NCBI GenBank assembly: GCA_041946865.1
Contig: JBHGBF010000069.1
Location: forward strand, 1-21,012
Direction: 5' to 3'
Length of the DNA: 21,012 bases
Origin: RPQK01 sp041946865
GTDB taxonomy: Bacteria > Acidobacteriota > UBA6911 > RPQK01
A model generated the notes under the pieces. It saw nothing but the letters and a program-made list of their open reading frames with translations, was not told where the DNA came from and made no database searches. Below, piece by piece: positions 13,754 through 20,498 of the stretch; the stretch's first letter is position 1; each line of letters begins with the position of its first letter. The translations under genes and the position numbers were made by a program.

Positions 13754-14635
13754 CTAGGGCTTCCCGGCACATCGGCAGCCGACCGTTTCGGCTCGTACCA
13801 ATGCCTTCGTCGTGATGGCTCGCTTATAGGTTGATGCATCCCGGCCGCCGCCGACGAAGCTGCCGCCCCGGATCACCACCCGGCCTTCCTTCCCATCCTG
13901 GATGGTCGTACCGGTGATTTCGGCCACGTTTCCGCCCATGTCGTAGACGAGGTAAGGTGACTTGTCATCCGCCCGGTTTCCGACCGGTTCGGCCCGGCCG
14001 CTTCCAAAGCCAAAGTTGGTGGTTTCTTTGGATGGGTAGTCATTTCCCCAGGGAAACATGCGGCCGTCGGTTCCGCGGGCTGCTTTCTCCCACTCTTCCT
14101 CAGTCGGTAACCGGCCTCCCCGCCACTTGCAGTAAGCCTGGGCGTCCTCCTGGGAAATCCAGACAACGGGGAAGGTGCCGGCCCATTCCGGATAGCTCGT
14201 CCTTCCGGTCCACAGCTTGAGATAATTCCTGGTATTGGCTGGTTCGTAACCGGTAGCGGCGACAAACTCCCTATACTGCTCGTTCGTCACCTCGAACTGA
14301 TCGATCATGAACTCGGGGAGGTCAATCTCCCGCGGCGGAATGACAAAGGACTTGCGCAGCTTCTCGACCATCCCCGGGAAGTTGATGAGTGAATGGGTCA
14401 CGAAGGACTGGAACTGCTCTTCAGTTGTCCCGTAGGTGAACTTTCCGGCCGGCACACGAACCTGAGGTGGGGCAGCCTGGCGCCCGGCCGCGGCGGGAAG
14501 GGCAGGCGTGCCGGATGACACCTGCTGCCTGGCCGCGATCTGCTGCTCGGCCGCGACCTTCTGCTCCGTCCCGCCCGCGCAGCCTGCCAGTACAAACAAT
14601 ATTCCAACCACAAGAATCATCGCTCTCTTCACCAT
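13754..14635 (-). CDS. SUMF1/FGE-domain lipoprotein
   Basis: The 293-residue protein starts with a lipoprotein signal peptide (lipobox LAGC, C19), followed by a Gln/Ala/Pro-rich linker (about 20-60). A formylglycine-generating-enzyme (SUMF1) fold follows, marked by EVTNEQYREFVAATGY, WISQEDAQAYCKWRGGRLPTEEEW, WGNDYP, YDMGGNVAEI and VIRGGSF. Sulfatase-activating enzymes need two cysteines after GGS; here the stretch is GGSFVGGGRDASTYKR, with none. The C-terminal motif, usually GFRC, reads GCRC. It is therefore probably not a sulfatase activator but a ligand-binding or other SUMF1-family protein at the membrane. AAGGA upstream supports this start. It lies 22 bp downstream of the crotonase gene, likely in one operon. 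Confidence 0.88.
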   Translation of the reverse strand: MVKRAMILVVGILFVLAGCAGGTEQKVAAEQQIAARQQVSSGTPALPAAAGRQAAPPQVRVPAGKFTYGTTEEQFQSFVTHSLINFPGMVEKLRKSFVIPPREIDLPEFMIDQFEVTNEQYREFVAATGYEPANTRNYLKLWTGRTSYPEWAGTFPVVWISQEDAQAYCKWRGGRLPTEEEWEKAARGTDGRMFPWGNDYPSKETTNFGFGSGRAEPVGNRADDKSPYLVYDMGGNVAEITGTTIQDGKEGRVVIRGGSFVGGGRDASTYKRAITTKALVRAETVGCRCAGKP

Positions 14636-14657
14636 TATCCTTGTCCCTGCGAGCTGC

Positions 14658-15449
14658 TCATCGCCCCTCAAACTTCGCCTTGCGATTCCGCAAGGTGGCC
14701 TGGACCCCGGCTCGACTGTCCTCGCTCAGAAAGCATCTGATCTGTCCGTCAATCTCAAAGTCACTCTTGGCCTCGCATCCGCGATAGTGATTCTCGTAAG
14801 CCGTCTTCTTCATCTCCCTCAGCACCAGAGGCGGGGCCTCAGCCAGCCGGGTAGTGATCTGATCAGTGCATTCAGCCAAACTGTCTGCGGAAGTGACGCG
14901 ATGGATCAGGCCTTTGGCGAAAGCCTCGCCGGCCGGGATGAGCTGCCCCAGCATGACCAGCTCGATCGCCTTGCTCGGTCCCAGGCGTTCCTGCAAGAGC
15001 CAATGTCCGGTCCATCCCGGGAACAACCCGTCTGAGACTGACGTCTCTCCTAGACACGCCTTCTCGGAAGCGACCGCCCAGTCCGAGGCGAGGACGAGGC
15101 CGAAACCCGGCCCGCTGGCTACACCGTTAACCGAGGCGATAACCAGCTGGGGCATGCGCCGGAGAAGCAAAAGCAGGTTCCTTCCGATTCGAAGGAACTG
15201 GCGAAACGACTCAATGTCCCCCGCAGCTTGGATCTGGGCCAGATACTCCGGGTCGGTCCCTGCGCAAAACGAGTCTCCCTGCCCGGTCAGCGTCAACATG
15301 GTCAGGTCTTCGCGCTCGGAAACGGCTCTGACACACTGTTCGAGCAACCCGGCAGAGTCGAGGTCGAGCGTGTTGCGTCGCTCGGGACGGCACAGAGTGA
15401 TTCTGGCCATCGGGGCTCGGAATTCCAGACTGACCGGTCCTGTTTCCAT
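14658..15449 (-). CDS. Enoyl-CoA hydratase/isomerase (crotonase) family protein
   Basis: The 263-residue protein has the crotonase fold: RPERRNTLD near the N-terminus, the CoA/oxyanion motif DSFCAGTDPEYL (59-70), VNGVASGPGFGLVLASD (107-123), and GLFPGWTGHWLLQERLG. Aligned to rat mitochondrial enoyl-CoA hydratase, the two catalytic glutamates (E144, E164) correspond to G117 and S137. Classical hydratase activity is therefore unlikely. The family also includes isomerases, hydrolases and polyketide-type dehydratases/decarboxylases, and which applies cannot be told. No acyl-CoA genes are nearby. The start ATG lies about 20 bp from repeat cluster 2, so its promoter must overlap or lie beyond the repeats. 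Confidence 0.9.
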   Translation of the reverse strand: METGPVSLEFRAPMARITLCRPERRNTLDLDSAGLLEQCVRAVSEREDLTMLTLTGQGDSFCAGTDPEYLAQIQAAGDIESFRQFLRIGRNLLLLLRRMPQLVIASVNGVASGPGFGLVLASDWAVASEKACLGETSVSDGLFPGWTGHWLLQERLGPSKAIELVMLGQLIPAGEAFAKGLIHRVTSADSLAECTDQITTRLAEAPPLVLREMKKTAYENHYRGCEAKSDFEIDGQIRCFLSEDSRAGVQATLRNRKAKFEGR

Positions 15450-15470
15450 AAGACACGTAAGTTTATACCA

Positions 15471-15530
15471 CGGATCGGCGCGGATAACTCGCGGATCAGC
15501 GCTGATCCGCGAGTTATCCGCGTCGATCCG
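15471..15530. repeat. 60-bp palindrome in repeat cluster 2
   Basis: Arms 15471-15500 and 15501-15530 are inverted copies of each other at 29 of 30 positions with no loop. The centre is CAGC|GCTG. The arms are made of CGCGGAT / ATCCGCG units. Such a structure could extrude a cruciform in supercoiled DNA or fold into a long stem in RNA. Confidence 0.9.
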
Positions 15531-15552
15531 CGGTTATCCGCGCCGATCCGCG
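15471..15552. repeat. Palindromic repeat cluster 2 between crotonase gene and tatA
   Basis: The right half has ATCCGCG units starting at 15505, 15516, 15526, 15536 and 15546, so the period is 10-11 bp with 3- to 4-nt spacers (AGTT, TCG, GTT, CCG). The left half is the inverted arm of the 60-bp palindrome. The cluster fills the divergent promoter region between the crotonase gene and tatA. Confidence 0.88.
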
Positions 15553-15558
15553 GCACAT

Positions 15559-15588
15559 TTGACAGGGACAAAAGCCACAGCGTAAGAT
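15559..15588 (+). promoter_or_regulatory. tatA promoter
   Basis: A consensus -35 TTGACA (15559-15564), an 18-bp spacer and TAAGAT (15583-15588) lie immediately right of repeat cluster 2. Transcription would start near 15595, just before the GAGG at 15596-15599. This is why tatA is annotated from the ATG at 15611 and not from the in-frame ATG at 15587, which falls inside the -10 box. Confidence 0.6.
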
Positions 15589-15610
15589 GACAACCGAGGT
15601 AACAACAGCA

Positions 15611-15787
15611 ATGTTTAACATGGGCGCAACCGAACTGGTGATAATCCTGTTGATCGTGGTGATCATCTTTGGCGCCAGTCGTCTGCCACAGTTGGGCAAA
15701 GGTTTGGGCGAAGGCATCCGCAATTTCAAGAGCTCCGTCAGAGAAGGCAAAGAGGAAGCTGCCAAGAAGGAGACCAAAGCCAGCTGA
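15611..15787 (+). CDS. tatA: Sec-independent (Tat) translocase subunit TatA
   Basis: TatA oligomers form the translocation element of the twin-arginine pathway, which exports folded proteins across the inner membrane. The 58-residue protein starts MFNMGATELVIILLIVVIIFG: one membrane segment (about residues 7-20), then the FG hinge and SRLPQLGKGLGEGIRNFKSSV amphipathic helix (23-43), then a charged Glu/Lys tail. All are diagnostic of TatA/E. No tatB or tatC is adjacent. The gene stands alone between two repeat clusters, and its last codon and stop (AGCTGA) are part of a duplicated segment downstream. Confidence 0.95.
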   Translation: MFNMGATELVIILLIVVIIFGASRLPQLGKGLGEGIRNFKSSVREGKEEAAKKETKAS

Positions 15788-15893
15788 GATCTGTCTTCTT
15801 TCGCCCCTTTCCGCATTTGATCCGCGTCGATCCGCGGCAACCTCGCCAGCTGACATCTGCCTTCTTTCGCATTTGATCCGCGTCAATCCGCGG
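15782..15893 (+). repeat. Imperfect tandem duplication overlapping the tatA stop
   Basis: Two copies run AGCTGA-ATCTG-CTTCTTTCGC ... ATTTGATCCGCGTC-ATCCGCGG, at 15782-15837 and 15848-15893. The first has a roughly 10-bp insert (CCCCTTTCCGC region). The first copy includes the tatA stop codon. The duplication therefore captured a piece of unique gene end together with a pair of repeat units, a direct sign of local rearrangement at the repeat. Confidence 0.75.
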
Positions 15894-15970
15894 TTATCCG
15901 CGGCAGGTCCGCGGTTATCCGCGGCAGATCGGCGGCAGCGTAAATCCGCGATTATCCGCGTCGATCCGCA
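15820..15970. repeat. Repeat cluster 3 (direct ATCCGCG array)
   Basis: ATCCGCG or one-mismatch variants start at 15820, 15830, 15876, 15886, 15896, 15907, 15917, 15928, 15944, 15954 and 15964, nearly all in steps of 10-11 bp. All units lie in one orientation, unlike clusters 1 and 2. The right end runs into the 3' end of the leftward nuclease-like gene and encodes its last residues and stop codon. Confidence 0.88.
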
Positions 15971-17229
15971 GCAAACTCAAACCTCCGCAGCACTTTGATT
16001 CCCTCTCTCCAATTGGTGTTAATCCCAATGCAGGTGAGAGAGACGTCTGCTTTCAGGTAGCGTCGCAGGACCGGAAGCACGCGGTGGTACTCAAAAAGCG
16101 GCGAAACCAGGTATAGAAGCGGAGGCCGATTTGAAAGCGCCAGCCCTTCAAAATAGCCGGCCCGGCGGAAGTCGCCCTGGACGAGGTGGTGTTCTACCCG
16201 TTCCCAGTAGTCGATTCCCTGGAAAATCAGATTAAGGTCCTTCTCGACCTTTAGCTCGATCACCGCCAGGCGGCCGGTCCGTGTAGCCGTCAGCAGATCC
16301 AGGATCTTTCTTTCCCCGTCAAGACAAGTCGGAACCTGGGAGTAGATCATACCGACGAAGTCCGGATTCACGATCCGATGATCTCGCCGTAACAGACTCT
16401 CCAGCCACTGCTCGTGGTCGACCGTGTAGTAGAAGCTTCCGGCCTCGACCGGAGGAAACTTCCTGAGCCTCACGACTTTTTCCAGATGTTGCTCGAGCAA
16501 GTCCCGGCGCTCAGGCGTCCAGACGGTCGGGCGCCCCAGATCGAACATGTATTCACCTCGTCCGGCGTCGTACCAGAAGACGCGCAGCCCGAGATAGCCC
16601 AACTCCCACCGATTCTGCCGGTACGTGAGATCAAGCTCCGGGTGGGCGTTGCGGATCTCCGCCAGTGGGCCAGGGAGTTCTCCGGCAAAATTGAACATCA
16701 CATAGGGCGCCCGGATCTCCGAGGAACTGACGGGCCGCGGGTAGATCTGGCGGAGCGACCGTGGGTCACCCGGCTGGTACTTAAAGCAGGCAAAGCGGAT
16801 CCGAAACCTCGGGAGCATGAGCAGCAGGCGCTCACTCCACGTCTCCGGAAGCAGGACTAGCATCTGACCCGGCCCGAGGCGAGAGCGACCTGCCTGCGAC
16901 CTGGAGTCCGCATCTCGCACCCGGCACCCGCGGAGCCGGTCCCACCAAAGCACGGCCGCTGACAGAAGCCGATTTGTCTGGTCCCCGACCTCCTCCGGAT
17001 AGACAAGCAGAACCGGAACGCGCGCCCCTGCCTTTTCCAGGATGACCCGGAGGAAGGATGCTGTCTGGTGCCTCATCCGGTCGGTCCCGGCCAGCACCCG
17101 GGTGAGCGTCCATCCCGGGAACCCACACCGGAGCAGGCGGCGTAGAAACGGCTGCAGCCGTTGTCTCCGCGCCTGGGTCCTTTGTGGCCGCTCGGGCTTC
17201 CTCTGCGCGAGGCCTCCGTCTTCCATCAC
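15952..17229 (-). CDS. PD-(D/E)XK nuclease-like protein of unknown family
   Basis: I do not recognise this 425-residue protein as a named family. The C-terminal third carries a PD-(D/E)XK-type pattern: E306 (DGERKILD), D311, then E325-L-K327 in LAVIELKVEK, with Q337 in FQGIDYW. This order resembles endonuclease or restriction-like folds such as NucS. The N-terminal half has a basic leader (about 10-35) and a region with an Ala/Val/Leu strand (RVPVLLVYPEE) and a WSERLLLML helix; nothing suggests export. The final residues AADRRG are encoded by repeat cluster 3, so the native C-terminus may have been altered. The start is uncertain (tandem ATGs, no Shine-Dalgarno). A DNA repair or nuclease role is inferred only from the motif. 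Confidence 0.7.
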   Translation of the reverse strand: MMEDGGLAQRKPERPQRTQARRQRLQPFLRRLLRCGFPGWTLTRVLAGTDRMRHQTASFLRVILEKAGARVPVLLVYPEEVGDQTNRLLSAAVLWWDRLRGCRVRDADSRSQAGRSRLGPGQMLVLLPETWSERLLLMLPRFRIRFACFKYQPGDPRSLRQIYPRPVSSSEIRAPYVMFNFAGELPGPLAEIRNAHPELDLTYRQNRWELGYLGLRVFWYDAGRGEYMFDLGRPTVWTPERRDLLEQHLEKVVRLRKFPPVEAGSFYYTVDHEQWLESLLRRDHRIVNPDFVGMIYSQVPTCLDGERKILDLLTATRTGRLAVIELKVEKDLNLIFQGIDYWERVEHHLVQGDFRRAGYFEGLALSNRPPLLYLVSPLFEYHRVLPVLRRYLKADVSLTCIGINTNWREGIKVLRRFEFAADRRG

Positions 17230-17245
17230 TATCTATTACGCTCGA

Positions 17246-17271
17246 GTTGAAGAATCTACGAAGGAAAATCT
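17246..17271 (+). repeat. Solo copy of the repeat border sequence
   Basis: This matches 453-478 at 24 of 26 positions but is followed by unrelated sequence instead of CCGCGGAT units. It sits between the divergent nuclease-like gene and selB. It may be a remnant of an element whose phased array was lost, or an insertion-target sequence. Confidence 0.55.
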
Positions 17272-17352
17272 GAAGGCCAGTCGTCGTGCTGGATTGCGAT
17301 GTCTACGCCGCGGCCGCCCCCTTGCCCCCTTCGCATAGGTTATGATGATCAA

Positions 17353-19257
17353 ATGCGCGATGTGATCGTGGGAACGGCAGGGCACATCGACCATGGCAAG
17401 ACTGCCCTGGTGAAAGCCCTGACCGGCATCGACACGGACCGGCTCGAGGAAGAGAAGCGGCGGGGCATCACGATCGACATCGGCTTTGCCCACATGTGCC
17501 TGGGCGATTACCGGATCGGCTTCATCGACGTCCCCGGTCATGAAAAGTTCGTGAAGAACATGCTGGCAGGCATTGGGGGAATCGAGATTGCCATACTTGT
17601 CGTCGCCGCCAACGAATCGGTCATGCCACAGACGGTCGAGCATTTTGCGATTTGCCGCCTTTTGGAGATCCCGCGTGGGCTGGTCGCCATCACGAAAAGA
17701 GACCTGGTCGACCCGGACCTGATTGAAGTCGTCCAGGAAGAAATCCACGATCTTGTCCAGGGCAGTTTCCTTGAAGGCGCTCCGGTCGTAGCAGTGGACT
17801 CCATCTCCGGTGCGGGCCTTGACGATCTGAAGAGCGCTCTTCTTCAAGTGATCCGTGACCACGATCTGGGCTCGGGAAGGTCCGGCCACGTCAAAGCGGC
17901 CTTCCGCATGCCGATCGACCGGGTCTTCAGCGTCAAGGGTTTTGGGACCGTTGTGACGGGAACTCCCTCCCAAGGCCAGCTTCAAAGGGATGCGGCCGTC
18001 GCCGTCTATCCCTCAGGGCGAATCGGCAAGGTCCGGGGCATCGAGATCTTTAAAGAGCCGGCGCCGGTCGCCAGAGCCGGCCAGAGAGCGGCGCTGAACC
18101 TGACAGGGCTCGAGAAGCAGGATCTTGAGCGGGGGATGGTCCTGGCGCCACTCAACACGTTTGAGCCGTCAGCGACGTTTGACGTCATGCTGCGCCTGCT
18201 TCCCGGCGCAGGAAAACCGCTCAAGCATCGCGCCCCGGTCCGTTTGCATCACGGTAGTGCAGAGCTGGTCGGCCGGGTGTATCTCCTGGGTCAGCCGAAT
18301 CTTGCCCCAGGTCAGGAAGCGCCGGCGCAGCTTCGCCTCGATACGCCGACAATCGCCTGTGTGTTCGACCACTTCATTCTTCGAAGCTACTCGCCGGTGA
18401 CGACCATCGGAGGGGGTGTCATCCTCGACAGCGCGCCTTCCAGAAAGCGGAACCTGTCCGAGACCTTATCCGCCCTCTCCGCGTTATCCACGGGCTCGTA
18501 CCCGGACCTGCTGCTTTACCTCATCAAGCGGAAGAAAACCCTAGGGGTCGATGTCCACGCACTAAGGGCGCGCACCGGGCTGCTGACTGAAGCGATAATG
18601 CCGATCCTGACGAAACTGGCGGATGTCGTCATCATCCCCCAGGATCCTCCGCTGGCGGTGCACAAGCCGGCGCTCGACTTGCTGAAAGCCCAGCTTGTTG
18701 ATCACGTCAAGAACGCGCGCGCTGCCAATCCGCTTTCCCCAGGCGTCCCGCGCGAGGAGTTACGTACGCGCTTTCTTCCGCATTCGAGCCCAGCATATCT
18801 CCAGTACCTCCTCGACGAACTGCAGGCGACAAAACAGGTGGCGGTGTCTGGAAGCAATGTCTTGCCGTACGGGGCCGAGATTGGCCTGACCGGCGGCCAG
18901 GGGGCGATTCGCGAGGTGATCCTCCGGGAGATCGCCCAGGCCGGGTACCAGCCGCCCACGTTTGACGAGCTCCTGAGCAAGCTTCCTTACCCGAAGACGG
19001 AAGCTCGAAGCGTCTATCATTTTCTGCTTCAACGCGGGGAGCTGGTAAAAGTGACTTCGGAGCTGGTCATGAGCTCTGAGCAGATCCAGAGGCTCAAAGA
19101 CAAGCTTCGAAGCGTGTTTCAGCCCGGCCAGCCCTTCTCGGTGGCCGACTTTAAAGACCTCCTCAACATCAGCCGGAAGTATGCGATTCCTTACCTGGAA
19201 TACCTGGACCGGGAACGGGTCACGCGCCGAGCCGGCGACAAAAGGATTCTACTTTGA
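17353..19257 (+). CDS. selB: Selenocysteine-specific elongation factor SelB
   Basis: SelB delivers Sec-tRNA(Sec) to UGA codons marked by a SECIS hairpin. The 634-residue protein has an EF-Tu-like GTPase domain: G1 GHIDHGKT (10-17), RGITIDIGFA (38-46), G3 DVPGH (59-63), G4 TKRD (114-117). Translation-factor beta domains follow (KGFGTVVTGT and IGGGVILD), and about 270 C-terminal residues form winged-helix repeats ending in the SelB-type VADFKDLLNISRKYAIPYLEYLD module. GGGVILD and this last module separate it from EF-Tu and IF-2. I start at MRDVIVGTAGHIDHG, the family N-terminus. A TATGAT at 17341-17346 lies only 6 bp upstream, so the mRNA may be leaderless. It overlaps the next gene by 4 bp. 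Confidence 0.96.
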   Translation: MRDVIVGTAGHIDHGKTALVKALTGIDTDRLEEEKRRGITIDIGFAHMCLGDYRIGFIDVPGHEKFVKNMLAGIGGIEIAILVVAANESVMPQTVEHFAICRLLEIPRGLVAITKRDLVDPDLIEVVQEEIHDLVQGSFLEGAPVVAVDSISGAGLDDLKSALLQVIRDHDLGSGRSGHVKAAFRMPIDRVFSVKGFGTVVTGTPSQGQLQRDAAVAVYPSGRIGKVRGIEIFKEPAPVARAGQRAALNLTGLEKQDLERGMVLAPLNTFEPSATFDVMLRLLPGAGKPLKHRAPVRLHHGSAELVGRVYLLGQPNLAPGQEAPAQLRLDTPTIACVFDHFILRSYSPVTTIGGGVILDSAPSRKRNLSETLSALSALSTGSYPDLLLYLIKRKKTLGVDVHALRARTGLLTEAIMPILTKLADVVIIPQDPPLAVHKPALDLLKAQLVDHVKNARAANPLSPGVPREELRTRFLPHSSPAYLQYLLDELQATKQVAVSGSNVLPYGAEIGLTGGQGAIREVILREIAQAGYQPPTFDELLSKLPYPKTEARSVYHFLLQRGELVKVTSELVMSSEQIQRLKDKLRSVFQPGQPFSVADFKDLLNISRKYAIPYLEYLDRERVTRRAGDKRILL

Positions 19258-20477
19258 TCAAAAAGCTCGTTCTGTCTCTCGCTCTTTTCTGTTCAGCAAC
19301 CATGCTGTTGCGCCCGGACTCGCCGGCGTCCGGCGGCCGGATTCAGGAGCAGGAGAGTCCGGCCACAACCGAGAATGCCGGGTTGCTGAAGACCGCCGAT
19401 GAGGTTCTCGCCCAGGTCAGCAAGCTCCGCCAGCTCGACGTAAACTCCCCGATCGCCAAGGGTGTGAAGAGCCGGGAAGAGATCCGCTCTTACCTGGCTG
19501 ATCGGGTGAAGGAGGAGTACAAACCCGAAGAACTGGAGATCGAGGGCCGCGTTCTGAAGAGGCTGCGCCTCATCCCGCAGGATATGGATGTCTATGAGTT
19601 CGCCATGAACCTGCTGACCGAGCAGGTGGCGGGCTATTACGATCCCAAGACGAAGACGTTCTATATCGCGGACTGGCTTTCGGCCGAGGCGCAAAAGCCG
19701 ATTATGGCGCACGAGCTGACGCACGCGTTGCAGGACCAGCATTTCGACGTGACTCCGTTTCTAAAGCGGATTAAGAACAACGACGACAAGATGCTCGCGC
19801 GCAATTCCATTCTGGAGGGCGAGGCCGTCGCGGTGATGATCGATTACATGCTCGAGCCGATGGGGATGAGTTTCGTAAAGCTGCCGGATCTGAAGCAGTT
19901 CATGAACGTGGCCCAGGCCATGAACAGCCAGGAATTCAAGCTTTTCTCCACGGCGCCCGCCTATTTCAGGGAGACGCTCATATTCCCTTACACCTCGGGC
20001 TTGTCTTTTATGCAGGCTTTTTGCCGCGTCCACAGCTGGGCAGATGTCGCGAAGGTCTACGCCGATCTCCCGGATTCGACCGAGCAGATCATGCACCCGG
20101 AGAAATACATGATCGAGCGCGACGAGCCGACCGAGGTCAAGCCGGAGCAGCCGAAGCGACTCCCCGGTGACGGCTGGAAATCGATCTACACCAATGTCCT
20201 GGGCGAGTTCACCACCCAACTCGTTTTGAAGGAATTCCTGGAGCAGGCGCAGGCGGAAAAGGCGGCGTCCGGCTGGGACGGCGACCTCGTTGAGCTGTTG
20301 CGGAACGAAGCCGGCAAAGAAGCCGTGGTCATGCGGTTTGTCTTCGACACCGAGGAAGACGCTCGCGAATTCAAGGACGCTTACTCTGCGCTCCTGACCA
20401 AGAAGTACCCTTCGGGAGCCGAGGGAACCGGGAGTGTGACCCAAAACTGCGCACGGGTCGAAGTGGTGGAGTATTAA
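19254..20477 (+). CDS. Secreted zinc metalloprotease-like protein (HELTH)
   Basis: The 407-residue protein begins with a signal peptide (MIKKLVLSLALFCSATMLL). It contains the zinc-protease motif AHELTHALQDQHFD (H153, E154, H157), with a downstream ILEGEAVAVMIDYML segment (E188 or E190) as the likely third zinc ligand, a gluzincin arrangement. The preceding VAGYYDPKTKTFYIAD strand fits a catalytic domain. The C-terminal part (about 310-407) is alpha/beta with no known motif. The named family is not recognised; similar large secreted gluzincins are usually hypothetical. The start is TTG overlapping the selB stop (TTGA), chosen because the signal peptide starts there. Co-translation with selB has no evident functional reason. 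Confidence 0.82.
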   Translation: MIKKLVLSLALFCSATMLLRPDSPASGGRIQEQESPATTENAGLLKTADEVLAQVSKLRQLDVNSPIAKGVKSREEIRSYLADRVKEEYKPEELEIEGRVLKRLRLIPQDMDVYEFAMNLLTEQVAGYYDPKTKTFYIADWLSAEAQKPIMAHELTHALQDQHFDVTPFLKRIKNNDDKMLARNSILEGEAVAVMIDYMLEPMGMSFVKLPDLKQFMNVAQAMNSQEFKLFSTAPAYFRETLIFPYTSGLSFMQAFCRVHSWADVAKVYADLPDSTEQIMHPEKYMIERDEPTEVKPEQPKRLPGDGWKSIYTNVLGEFTTQLVLKEFLEQAQAEKAASGWDGDLVELLRNEAGKEAVVMRFVFDTEEDAREFKDAYSALLTKKYPSGAEGTGSVTQNCARVEVVEY

Positions 20478-20498
20478 CGGAGGAGGACTTTACCCTGA

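Noticed and set aside
15820..15970. CRISPR array
   Set aside because: Units are 7 bp with 3- to 4-nt spacers. There are no 25-40 bp unique spacers and no cas genes.
15302..15998. Open frames through repeat clusters 2 and 3 (for example 15302-15886 minus and 15669-15998 plus)
   Set aside because: They are stop-poor because of the GC-rich repeat unit and they overlap tatA or the crotonase gene in other frames.
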